Notes under the pieces: generated by a model | What the model saw: only the letters and a program-made list of their open reading frames with translations | What the model was told of the DNA's origin: nothing | The model's database searches: none | From: Zhongshania sp. | GTDB lineage: Bacteria > Pseudomonadota > Gammaproteobacteria > Pseudomonadales > Spongiibacteraceae | Direction: 5' to 3' | Assembly (NCBI RefSeq): GCF_029212375.1 | Contig: NZ_JARGNU010000002.1 | Span: 224,260 to 288,259, forward strand | DNA length: 64,000 nucleotides | Part shown: piece after piece, positions 1 through 7,186 of the stretch | Numbering within the stretch: the stretch's first letter is position 1 | How the letters are laid out: every line of letters starts with the position of its first letter | Position numbers and translations under genes: made by a program

Positions 1-397
1 CGCGTCGTCATCATGAGCGTCAAGCGTCGTCATGCCGAACGTCACGCGTCGTCATCCTGAACGTCACGTGTCGTCATTCTGAACGCAACCCCCCGTCATT
101 CTGAACGCAACCCCCCGTCATTCTGAACTTGATTCAGAATCCAATACCACTGCACCAACAAACCCCTACCTTACACGTATAACCCCTGATTCTGCGTCAT
201 TATGAGCGCTGCGCGTCGTCATCATGAGCGTCAAGCGTCGTCATGCCGAACGTCACGCGTCGTCATTTTGAAAGTCACGCATCGTCATTCTTAACGCAAC
301 CCCCCGTCATTCTGAACTTGATTCAGAATCCAATACCACTGAACCAGCAAACACCTACCTTACTCGTATAATCTCTTTTTCTGCGCCATTATGAGCG
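1..397. repeat. Duplicated ~190 bp block of short dispersed repeats
   Basis: Two similar blocks lie head to tail, about 1-207 and 210-397. Each holds several degenerate copies of a CGTCATnnTGAAC-type unit and then one longer palindrome, TTCTGAACTTGATTCAGAA, followed by CCAATACCACTG (116-152 and 306-340). The palindrome could fold as a hairpin. No coding region is visible. Elements of this kind are usually intergenic dispersed repeats; the local duplication suggests slippage or recombination. The repeat family is not identified. Confidence 0.75.
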
Positions 398-515
398 GTG
401 AACAGTAGAGCCATTCCCATTAACATCGCGGCGCGCTATTTAACGCATTGAAATCTATATAAAACGGGATATGATCAGGGGAAAGGGATGTTTCACAGAA
501 ATAAAGGGAATTGGT

Positions 516-541
516 CACCGTTTGTCCGGTGCGTTTTTTTG
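516..541 (+). terminator. Possible rho-independent terminator upstream of the cassette array
   Basis: A short stem (CACCG, six-base loop, CGGTG) is followed by CG and a run of seven T. It lies between the repeat block and the first cassette gene. No gene that it would terminate is visible in the window. The stem is short, so the call is tentative. Confidence 0.35.
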
Positions 542-632
542 CGATGCCACTATCCCATTGAATCCCCTGAGTTTTTTAAATCGATGCTGAAGCCCATTTT
601 TAGATAAGGGGGCCAAAGTGATATATGGCGCG

Positions 633-657
633 AGTCGTCATAACAAAACTGTTAAAT
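633..657 (+). other. Possible attI-like insertion point before the first cassette
   Basis: The sequence ATAACAAAACTGTTAAAT ends in a GTTAAAT core at 651-657, which is the recombination boundary expected at the start of cassette 1. The A-rich sequence before the core resembles the simple core of attI sites rather than an attC, because no complementary L''/R'' arm is found upstream. No integrase gene lies within the 650 bp to its left, so it may instead be a relic or the end of a lost cassette. Confidence 0.35.
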
Positions 658-1019
658 GTCTATGAAGATTTTCGTTTTTTCCACAGACGACCGAGGTCTT
701 GAAGTATTCGAATCAAAAGAAGCGGCTATTGCTGCTTGCGAGGGAATCGACGTTGAAAACGGAGAATGTTTATTCTGGGACGAGCACGGCATTAGCTTAG
801 AGGTAGTATTCTCAAAGCCAAATAAGCGGGGCAGCTTCACAGTCGTTTCTGGCGTGTACGATTTGCGGCCGTTTCCGGAGGGGCTGGAGCTCCTAGAATT
901 TCTGCCAAATGTAGGATACGTAGAAGGACATGGCATGTTTAACTCTGTAGCAGAAATCCAGCAACATTTAACAAGGTAAGGCAGGGCGACGCCAAAAAGC
1001 GGCGCGCCTGCTTACGACG
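651..1019 (+). mobile_element. Integron gene cassette 1
   Basis: The cassette runs from the core at 651 (GTTAAAT) to the core G at 1019. Its own attC begins with ATTTAAC at 966-972, the exact reverse complement of the cassette's starting GTTAAAT. That is the signature of a cassette which once circularised through its own attC. It carries one short ORF with almost no leader, typical of cassettes. Confidence 0.75.
656..979 (+). CDS. Hypothetical cassette-encoded protein, 107 aa
   Basis: A small acidic soluble protein with no signal peptide and no membrane segment. It starts MSMKIFVFSTDDRG and has an internal FWDEHG motif. I do not assign a function. The start ATG at 656 overlaps the cassette boundary core GTTAAAT, and a second in-frame ATG is at 662. 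The stop codon lies inside the cassette's attC site, a common arrangement in integron cassettes, where the ORF fills nearly the whole cassette. There is no strong ribosome binding site, so expression may depend on leaderless or boundary-provided initiation. Confidence 0.75.
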   Translation: MSMKIFVFSTDDRGLEVFESKEAAIAACEGIDVENGECLFWDEHGISLEVVFSKPNKRGSFTVVSGVYDLRPFPEGLELLEFLPNVGYVEGHGMFNSVAEIQQHLTR

Positions 1020-1025
1020 TTACAT
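966..1025 (+). other. attC recombination site of cassette 1 (60 bp)
   Basis: R'' is ATTTAAC (966-972) and R' is GTTACAT (1019-1025). L'' GTAAGGCAGG (976-985) pairs with L' CCTGCTTAC (1007-1015), leaving one unpaired G at 981, the extrahelical base typical of attC. The spacer between them forms a GC-rich hairpin around AAAAA. This matches the architecture needed for folding into a single-stranded substrate of an IntI recombinase. Confidence 0.85.
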
Positions 1026-4000
1026 GCCAAAAACGTACGCACTTTTCGTGGCATTTGTAGGATTATGAAGAAGGATTTACATGTCGGATTTAAAATATAA
1101 TCGCGGTTCCGAATGGCGGAAGTGGGATCTTCATATACACACTCCAGCATCGTTCCACTGGAGTGGGAAAAGGTTTAAGGATGAACCTGACTGTCCGGAA
1201 AACACAGCTCTAGTCGATGAAATGATTCGTGCAATAAATGCTGCTGAACCGGCAGTATTTGCGATTATGGATTATTGGACGTTTGATGGTTGGTTTGCAC
1301 TGAAGCGTAGACTAGCGCAAACAGGCGCCCCTAAGCTAGAAAAGACAGTCTTCCCAGGTATTGAATTACGTTTAATGGCTCCAATGAAAGGACGGCTGAA
1401 TGCTCACGTTTTGTTTTCTGACAAAATTGATGATCAAGAATTAGTGGACTTCAAGTCAGATCTTCTCATCGAGTTTCCAGGTCAACCCGCTAGAAAGCTT
1501 TCGAATAGCGCATTGAAAGAATACGCTCGTTCTGTACCTGTCGATAAGCTGAATCATCACTCCTTAGATAAAACTAAAATTCTGGAGGATGAAAATTATG
1601 CTCTTAGAGCAGGCTCAATAATGGCTGAGCTGAACTGTGACAGCTATAAGCAAGCTATTTATAAAGTAAAAGACAATAAGGCAATTGGTTTTATGCCTTT
1701 TGATACTAGTGATGGACTCACAGGAATAGAGAGAAACGAGCACTATGCTTATGTCTTAGGGCTGTTTAAATCATCACCGATTTTTGAAACCAGAAATATT
1801 GGTCTTTGGGAAGCTTTTTCTGGTATTAAGAGTGATCGGAATTCGGGTTGGGTTGATGAATTTCAAATCGCCCTTAACAATACCCCGAGACTGGCAGTAT
1901 CTGGTAGTGATGCTCATTGCTTTATTGGAGAGACTGGCAATAATGATAAAAGAGGATATGGAGATTACCCATCGGGTAAAATTACTTGGATTAAAGCGAA
2001 CCCAACTTTTGAAGGACTGCAGCAAGCAATCAAAGAACCTGCCAAGCGTTCGTACATTGGAGAGCAGCCGTTAAAAATTAAGCTCTACAATGCAAATAGA
2101 AGTTTGTTTATTGATAAGTTAGAAGTTAACAAGGTCGTAGGCTCTGCTCTTAATGATGAGTGGCTCAATAAAACTGAGCTGAGTTTAAATCCCGATTTAA
2201 TAGCAATTATTGGAAATAAAGGAAGTGGTAAAAGCGCGTTGGCAGACATCACCGCACTATTAGGAAACTCAAAGCAAAACCACCACTTTTCTTTCTTGAA
2301 AGAAAATCGCTTTAGAGGGAAGACTGGGGAGCCAGCTAAGCATTTCATGGCTAAGTCTACATGGGCGGATGGTCAGGAGATGGAAAGAAATCTAAATGAT
2401 AACTCTGCAATCGAAAACGTAGAGCTAGTTAAATATATCCCCCAAGGACATTTTGAAGAGCTTTGTAATGCACATGTCTCTGGGAAGTCGGATGCATTTG
2501 AAAAAGAGCTTCGCGCAGTAATATTTTCTCATGCTGATGATGCAGTTCGTTTAGGTGCGCTTGATTTTGATCAGTTAATAGAGCAGCAGGAACGTTCGCT
2601 AAGAAGTCGTCTTGAATCATTAAGAAGCGAGCTACATAACATCAATCAAAAAATATATTCTATTGAAAAGCAAATGTTGCCCGAGACTAGGCGATCAATA
2701 GAAGAGCTGCTCTTACAGAAAAACCGACTTCTGGATGAGCACAATAAGGTTAAGCCAGAAGAAGTTTCCACGCCAAAAAGTGAATTGTCAGATGATCAGA
2801 AAACAGCTTCCGATAGTCTTGCTGAAATAGCGGTTGAGCTAAACGAGATCAAAATTAGAAAAGAAAATAATCATAAAAAGCTAACAAATTTAGCAGCCAA
2901 GAAAAAGGCTGGTCGAAATATTCGTGAAGGTATAGATGTAGTTAATCAGGCCCTTCAGCAATTCATCGCATCATTTGCTGATGACGCTGCATTATTAGGG
3001 ATCGATATAAAGGATATTATTAATCTAAAAATAAATGACCAGAGAATTTCTGATGTCAATAATGATGCGATAGCTCGTGAAGCCGAGCTTAGAAAGGAAA
3101 ATCAAGATATTGAGGAGCGTGAGCTGCTCCTTGTGTCGAATCGAGAGCCTCTGAACTTGAAATTAAATGCTCCACAACAAGCCTATCAAAATTACCTTGA
3201 AAATCTAAAAGAGTGGGAAGAAAACAGATCTAATATATTAGGCAATAGCTATTTGCCAGATACGTTAAAAGGATTGGAACACCGAAAAGAGCAGCTGGAC
3301 CAGTTGCCAGAGAAAAGAAAGAGTTTGCAGGATGAAAGGTTAGATAAGTCCGCTCAAATATTCGATCTATTAGACGAGCAAAGAGTTAATAGAGAAACGT
3401 TATTTCACCCTGTTCAACAACTTATTCACAGCAACAAGCTTATTAGGGATGAGTACAGATTGGAGTTTAAAGCTGAGCTAAGCAGTACTACAGAATTAAT
3501 CGCTGATAAATTATTTTCGATTGTAAAACAAGCGTCCGGTGAATTTAGAGGGGACTCAGAAAGCTTAGCTACCATAAAGGATTTAAAAGATAAGCACGAT
3601 CTAAACAACAAAAAATCCTTGCTTAATTTTTTATCCGAATTACACGATAAATTGGAAAGCTCTTCGAACGGGCAGATTGGTATTGAGTCTATGTTGCGCA
3701 AAGGGCGCTCCGCAAATGAAGTTTACGACTTTTTATTCGACCTTGAGTACCTGAAACCAAGATATACTTTGATGTTTCAAGATGCCCATATAGGACAGCT
3801 TTCCCCGGGACAAAGAGGCTCTTTACTTTTAATTTTCTACCTTCTCGTAGATAAAGGGAATAATCCGATTATATTAGACCAGCCAGAAGAAAATCTCGAT
3901 AACGAAACGATTGTTAGTTTGTTGGTGCCGGTATTGAACGAAGCGAAGCAAAAACGACAAATTATAATGGTTACTCATAATCCTAACTTAGCTGTAGTTT

Positions 4001-4267
4001 GCGATGCAGAGCAGATAGTTCACTGTGAAATTGACAGGAAGAATGCGCAAAAAATTTCGTATACACCTGGTGCTATTGAATGCAGCGCTATAAATAGGAA
4101 GGTTGTCGATGTGCTTGAAGGTACAATGCCTGCTTTCGTTAACAGAAAAATGAAGTACCACTAATAGCATGTAACAAGCGGCTGCACCGGACAAATTTCC
4201 ACTGTCACCTTTTGTGCAAAAACTCGCACAAAAGCCGCCATCAAAAATTTGCTCGGTGAGCCGGGCG
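1020..4267 (+). mobile_element. Integron gene cassette 2, about 3.2 kb
   Basis: The cassette begins with TTACAT after the core G at 1019 and ends at the core G at 4267. Its own attC starts ATGTAAC (4169-4175), the exact reverse complement of GTTACAT at the cassette start. It holds a single ORF that fills it. Most cassettes are 0.5-1 kb, so this one is exceptionally large. Its base composition is visibly more AT-rich than the cobalamin operon to the right. Confidence 0.75.
1081..4164 (+). CDS. TrlF-type PHP domain / SMC-like ATPase, probable defence protein
   Basis: A 1027-aa protein with an N-terminal PHP-type phosphoesterase domain followed by an SMC/ABC-like ATPase. In the PHP part, DLHIHT gives His18 and His20, and SGSDAH near 276-278 supplies further metal ligands. 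Walker A is GNKGSGKS near 378-386. A long charged, coiled-coil-like region runs from about 500 to 800. The ABC signature LSPGQRG is near 905, Walker B ILDQPEENLD near 930 and the H-loop VTHN near 964. This layout matches the TrlF family of AAA-like ATPases. A metal-dependent hydrolase gated by an SMC-type ATPase fits nucleic-acid sensing and cleavage, as in other defence ATPases; that role is inference. The start follows AAGGA with good spacing. It is the only gene of its cassette. Confidence 0.85.
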   Translation: MSDLKYNRGSEWRKWDLHIHTPASFHWSGKRFKDEPDCPENTALVDEMIRAINAAEPAVFAIMDYWTFDGWFALKRRLAQTGAPKLEKTVFPGIELRLMAPMKGRLNAHVLFSDKIDDQELVDFKSDLLIEFPGQPARKLSNSALKEYARSVPVDKLNHHSLDKTKILEDENYALRAGSIMAELNCDSYKQAIYKVKDNKAIGFMPFDTSDGLTGIERNEHYAYVLGLFKSSPIFETRNIGLWEAFSGIKSDRNSGWVDEFQIALNNTPRLAVSGSDAHCFIGETGNNDKRGYGDYPSGKITWIKANPTFEGLQQAIKEPAKRSYIGEQPLKIKLYNANRSLFIDKLEVNKVVGSALNDEWLNKTELSLNPDLIAIIGNKGSGKSALADITALLGNSKQNHHFSFLKENRFRGKTGEPAKHFMAKSTWADGQEMERNLNDNSAIENVELVKYIPQGHFEELCNAHVSGKSDAFEKELRAVIFSHADDAVRLGALDFDQLIEQQERSLRSRLESLRSELHNINQKIYSIEKQMLPETRRSIEELLLQKNRLLDEHNKVKPEEVSTPKSELSDDQKTASDSLAEIAVELNEIKIRKENNHKKLTNLAAKKKAGRNIREGIDVVNQALQQFIASFADDAALLGIDIKDIINLKINDQRISDVNNDAIAREAELRKENQDIEERELLLVSNREPLNLKLNAPQQAYQNYLENLKEWEENRSNILGNSYLPDTLKGLEHRKEQLDQLPEKRKSLQDERLDKSAQIFDLLDEQRVNRETLFHPVQQLIHSNKLIRDEYRLEFKAELSSTTELIADKLFSIVKQASGEFRGDSESLATIKDLKDKHDLNNKKSLLNFLSELHDKLESSSNGQIGIESMLRKGRSANEVYDFLFDLEYLKPRYTLMFQDAHIGQLSPGQRGSLLLIFYLLVDKGNNPIILDQPEENLDNETIVSLLVPVLNEAKQKRQIIMVTHNPNLAVVCDAEQIVHCEIDRKNAQKISYTPGAIECSAINRKVVDVLEGTMPAFVNRKMKYH

Positions 4268-4273
4268 TTGACA
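4169..4273 (+). other. attC recombination site of cassette 2 (105 bp)
   Basis: R'' is ATGTAAC (4169-4175) and R' is GTTGACA (4267-4273). L'' CGGCTGCACCG (4179-4189) pairs with L' CGGTGAGCCG (4254-4263) with a single extrahelical G at 4184. The variable terminal part contains a perfect nine-base stem, CTTTTGTGC with GCACAAAAG. R' deviates from the GTTRRRY consensus at its last positions, which are contributed by the DNA to the right rather than by the cassette. Confidence 0.8.
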
Positions 4274-4596
4274 CTGTAGAAAAACCTGCCAACTTCCATC
4301 TAATTTTGGTATTTCGACCGTCAGCTTTTTACTCAATAACAGTCTTTAATCAAACTATAGAGCCAAAAATTTAGACAGAAATTGGTAAATAGTTCTACCG
4401 CGAGTAACGGAGCAAGCTAAGAGTGTAAACGGCTTTAGTGATGTTACAAGCCTTGGCTGAATCTAGCTTAGGCCGCCATCACAAGTGTTGTCGCAAGCTT
4501 AAATTCTAGTCTCGCGTAACAGTGTAGCGATTAGCCATGTTGGCTCACCCATCAATATAGTCCTTTGCCTCCTAGCCTAAAGTCGCTACAATCGCC
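4274..4596. other. Non-coding stretch between cassette array and riboswitch
   Basis: No convincing gene. There is no further attC whose R'' matches the GTTGACA core at 4267, so the array seems to end here. GTTACAA near 4444 and the CTAAG/CTTAG arms near 4419-4471 might be decayed cassette sequence, but the pairing is poor. The promoter for the riboswitch transcript presumably lies in the right-hand part. Confidence 0.5.
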
Positions 4597-4769
4597 CCAC
4601 CAAAGGTGCTCTGTAAAGAGATAATCGGGAAGTCTGGTGTGTATTTAAATCCAGCGCTGCCCCCGCATCGGTAATTAAGCTAGGTTCGCCATAACCACTG
4701 TGCCACGGTATGGGAAGGGGTGAACCGAGGAGAGATCCGCTTATGAGCCCGAAGACCGGCCATTGGTTT
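4597..4769 (+). promoter_or_regulatory. Cobalamin riboswitch upstream of the corrin operon
   Basis: The conserved elements appear in order: ATAATCGGGAAG, CCAGCGCTGCCCCCGC, a CGGTAA segment, CCACTG, TATGGGAAGG, and the B12-box-like AGCCCGAAGACCGGCC. The outer helix is approximate (ACCAAAGGT against ACCGGCCATTGGT). Riboswitches of this class bind adenosylcobalamin and repress downstream B12 synthesis and transport genes. A hairpin just after it (CGCAC, GGCGG, GTGCG at about 4784-4798) abuts the ribosome binding site of the next small ORF and may be part of the expression platform. Confidence 0.9.
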
Positions 4770-4808
4770 CATTCACAGAACATCGCACGGCGGGTGCGAG
4801 GAGATTTC

Positions 4809-4961
4809 ATGTACTCTCGGTTTTCTGCGCAATTTCCAGCGCTGGAATTCGGCTTTATTGCCGCTATTCCGCATATTCCCTCGTTTTTCATAACGCGTGT
4901 TGTTCGCGTTGCTAAGCTATTTCGCCTACCTGTCTTATTCTACATCCCACGTTTGTTCTGA
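4809..4961 (+). CDS. Small ORF after the riboswitch, 50 aa, possible leader or membrane peptide
   Basis: The reading frame MYSRFSAQFPALEF to YIPRLF has a good ribosome binding site (GAGGAG, six bases before ATG) and sits directly behind the cobalamin riboswitch. The peptide is hydrophobic and basic, with many Phe, Ile and Arg residues. I do not recognise it, and it lacks the histidine pattern of CbtB cobalt proteins. Its position suggests either a riboswitch-controlled small membrane peptide or a leader whose translation affects cobB. It could also be a chance ORF; the Shine-Dalgarno sequence is the main support. Confidence 0.4.
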   Translation: MYSRFSAQFPALEFGFIAAIPHIPSFFITRVVRVAKLFRLPVLFYIPRLF

Positions 4962-5033
4962 GTTTTATGGTATCGCGTCGTCGTTAATTTAACGGCGATA
5001 TAAGTACATTCAGAATTTCTAAAGGAGTAGGAA

Positions 5034-5114
5034 ATGACACGGCGTTTGCACGCCCAAATGCGGGCTATTGCGCGTTCTCGTTTAATAAAGGATGGGTTGA
5101 TGTATGCCTGCTGA
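5034..5114 (+). CDS. Small basic leader ORF overlapping the cobB start, 26 aa
   Basis: An ATG at 5034 is preceded by AAAGGAGTAGGAA, one of the strongest ribosome binding sites in the region. The frame runs 26 codons and stops at 5112-5114, overlapping the cobB ATG at 5104 by 11 bases. The peptide (MTRRLHAQMRAIARSRL and so on) is arginine-rich and matches nothing I know. cobB itself has no obvious Shine-Dalgarno, so translational coupling from this ORF is the simplest reading. Confidence 0.45.
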   Translation: MTRRLHAQMRAIARSRLIKDGLMYAC

Positions 5115-6438
5115 TATTTTATGTCCGGCGGTGTTTTTGGCTGCGCCCGCCTCGGGCCAAGGTAAAACCACAATTACTGCGGCTATTGCGCGCTACCACC
5201 GTTTGCAGGGCCGCGAGGTGCGCATTTTTAAAATGGGCCCCGATTATTTAGACCCGCAAATTCTTGAGCAGGCCTCTGGTCATCCCGTGGCCCAGCTCGA
5301 TTTGTGGATGGCGGGGGAGGCCTATTGCCGAGATCAGTTTTACCGCGCGGCGCAAACTGCCGATTTGATTTTGGTGGAAGGCGCCATGGGTATGTTCGAC
5401 GGCGATCCCTCGAGTGCAGATTTGGCGCGTACCTTTGGCATTCCCATTGTGCTGATTATGGATGTGAAGGGCATGGCGCAAACGGCGGCGGCGCTGGCCT
5501 GTGGCCTAGCCAATTACCGCGACGACGTTGCGGTGACGGGTTTAATTGTCAATCACTGCGCTTCTGAACGCCATCGGCAACTGATTGCCGACGCCCTGCC
5601 TGCGAGCCTTCCTCTGCTGGCGAGCTTTGCCAATACCCCCAATATTCGCTTGCCGGAACGTCATCTCGGCTTGGTGCAGGCCTGTGAAGTGCGCGAGGAG
5701 TTAGAGGCCTGCTTTAATGCCGCCGCCGAGCTGGTTGCTGCCAGTAGCTTGGCGAGCCTGCCGCCGCCGGTGAAGTTTTCTGCCCAGTCAATTATGCCGC
5801 CGCCGCGCTTGTTAGCGGGGGTAAGCATTGCGATTGCGCAGGATGAAGCCTTTAGTTTTATTTACCCAGCCAATACCCAGTTGTTAACCGCGATGGGCGC
5901 GGAATTGTTATTTTTCTCGCCAATTCACGATGCTGAATTGCCCGAGGCCGACGCCCTGTGGTTGCCCGGCGGCTACCCAGAATTACACGCAGAGGCGCTG
6001 GCGGCGAACACCGCAATGCACAGCGAAATTCAGCAGTTTTATCAAAGCGGCAAAGGGCTTTTGGCCGAGTGTGGCGGCTTTATGTATTGCCTTGAAAGCC
6101 TCAAAGATTTGGCTGGCACTCGCCATACCATGCTGGGGTTGTTGGCTGGCCAAGCAGCTATGCGTGGCCGTGGCGGTTGCCAAGGTATGCAGAGTGCGGT
6201 ATTGCCTGAAGGTGAGCTGCGCGCCCACGCCCATCATCGCTCTCAGTCAGAAAACACCCCAGAACCGATTGGCTACGGCAGGCGGCCAAAGCACCCCGCA
6301 CCGGGTGAGTCCATATACCGGCAGGGTGGTTTAACCGCCTCGTATTTGCACTTGTTCTTTCCCTCGGCACCCGAGGTAATCGCCAAGGTATTTTTGCCAC
6401 ATACGCAAATAAAGGATGCAGATTGTGTCAGGGATTAG
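5104..6438 (+). CDS. cobB: Cobyrinate a,c-diamide synthase
   Basis: Uses glutamine and ATP to amidate the a and c side chains of (cobalt-)cobyrinic acid. The 444 aa are normal for CobB/CbiA. An N-terminal dethiobiotin-synthetase-like ATPase domain has Walker A ASGQGKTT at 16-23. The C-terminal class I glutamine amidotransferase-like domain has the nucleophile motif LLAECGGFMY with Cys323 and a YLHLFF segment near the end. It is the first large gene after the riboswitch. Its 3' end overlaps the cobalt transporter gene by 23 bases, which points to tight co-translation. Naming as cobB or cbiA depends only on convention. Confidence 0.93.
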   Translation: MPADILCPAVFLAAPASGQGKTTITAAIARYHRLQGREVRIFKMGPDYLDPQILEQASGHPVAQLDLWMAGEAYCRDQFYRAAQTADLILVEGAMGMFDGDPSSADLARTFGIPIVLIMDVKGMAQTAAALACGLANYRDDVAVTGLIVNHCASERHRQLIADALPASLPLLASFANTPNIRLPERHLGLVQACEVREELEACFNAAAELVAASSLASLPPPVKFSAQSIMPPPRLLAGVSIAIAQDEAFSFIYPANTQLLTAMGAELLFFSPIHDAELPEADALWLPGGYPELHAEALAANTAMHSEIQQFYQSGKGLLAECGGFMYCLESLKDLAGTRHTMLGLLAGQAAMRGRGGCQGMQSAVLPEGELRAHAHHRSQSENTPEPIGYGRRPKHPAPGESIYRQGGLTASYLHLFFPSAPEVIAKVFLPHTQIKDADCVRD

Positions 6439-7183
6439 TCTTTCAATTCTCGCCTTGGGTTTCTCGCTGGGCTTTATTCACGCCATGGATGCAGATCATG
6501 TTATGGCGGTGTCGGCCTTGAGCAATCGCCATCACGACAATGGTAAAAAGCGCGGCATAGCGGCCAATTTAGCGCTGACCTTGCGGCACTGCAGTCATTG
6601 GGCATTGGGCCATGGCGCGGTATTGCTGCTGAGCGCTGGCGTGGTGTTTGGGCTTGGGCTGAGCTTGCCTGCGAGCCTAGGTCATTTTGCCGAGCTTGCG
6701 GTGGGTTTGGTGCTGGTCGTGATTGGCGGCTCGCTGTTGTGGCAATTACGACGGGAACGGGTGGTGGTGTTGCGTCATAAGCACCAGCACGAGCATGGCG
6801 AGCTGGAGCATGTTCACTTAGTAAAAAGCAGTACAGCGAATGATGCCGGTGCCGATTCCGCAAACCCTACAAAACATAGCGCAATGCCTGCGGCCAAAGC
6901 CCATACCCCAGTTATGGTTGGCGCTCTGCACGGCTTGGCGGGCAGCGCGCCAGCCTTGGCCTTGGTGCCGGTGATTAATGATATGGCGCTATTGTCGGCG
7001 CTGCTTTATGTCTTGGTTTTCTCCTGCTCGGTGCTATTGGGCATGGTGGTGTTCGGCTTGGGCCTTGGCAGTGTGCAATCGTATTTGGCTCAGCGCCACA
7101 GCAATTTATTTGATTTGTTCAGGCAGGCCTTAGGCGCGGCCACGGTGGTATTTGGCGCGGTGTGGTTTGTGCAGGCGCTATAA
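6416..7183 (+). CDS. Nickel/cobalt transporter of the NiCoT/UreH type
   Basis: A 255-aa membrane protein with about six hydrophobic segments, expected in the inner membrane. The first helix carries HAMDADHVMAVS (His22, Asp25, Asp27, His28), the metal-recognition signature of the NiCoT/UreH/NicO superfamily. A cytoplasmic-type loop around 118-135 is rich in histidine (HKHQHEHGELEHVH). A second HGLAGSAPAL motif follows, near 166-175. Position inside the corrin operon makes cobalt the likely substrate, supplied to the CbiX chelatase. It overlaps cobB at its start and ends three bases before the cbiD start. Confidence 0.85.
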   Translation: MQIVSGISLSILALGFSLGFIHAMDADHVMAVSALSNRHHDNGKKRGIAANLALTLRHCSHWALGHGAVLLLSAGVVFGLGLSLPASLGHFAELAVGLVLVVIGGSLLWQLRRERVVVLRHKHQHEHGELEHVHLVKSSTANDAGADSANPTKHSAMPAAKAHTPVMVGALHGLAGSAPALALVPVINDMALLSALLYVLVFSCSVLLGMVVFGLGLGSVQSYLAQRHSNLFDLFRQALGAATVVFGAVWFVQAL

Positions 7184-7186
7184 ATT

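Noticed and set aside
1-397. CRISPR array
   Set aside because: The repeated units are irregular in length and spacing, there are no unique spacers, and no cas genes are present.
447-657. A long attC ending at the GTTAAAT core at 651, with ATTTAAC near 447 as R''
   Set aside because: The sequence before the core does not pair with any sequence after 447, and the implied 210-bp site has no L''/L' arms with an extrahelical base.
1774-2348. ORFs on both strands inside the TrlF-type gene (minus-strand 83 and 87 aa; plus-strand 96 aa)
   Set aside because: They lie fully within a gene whose motifs are continuous across the region; they have no ribosome binding site or recognisable features.
4400-4520. 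A third attC between the array and the riboswitch
   Set aside because: GTTACAA and CTAAG/CTTAG arms are present, but R'' does not match the GTTGACA core at 4267 and the arms pair poorly.
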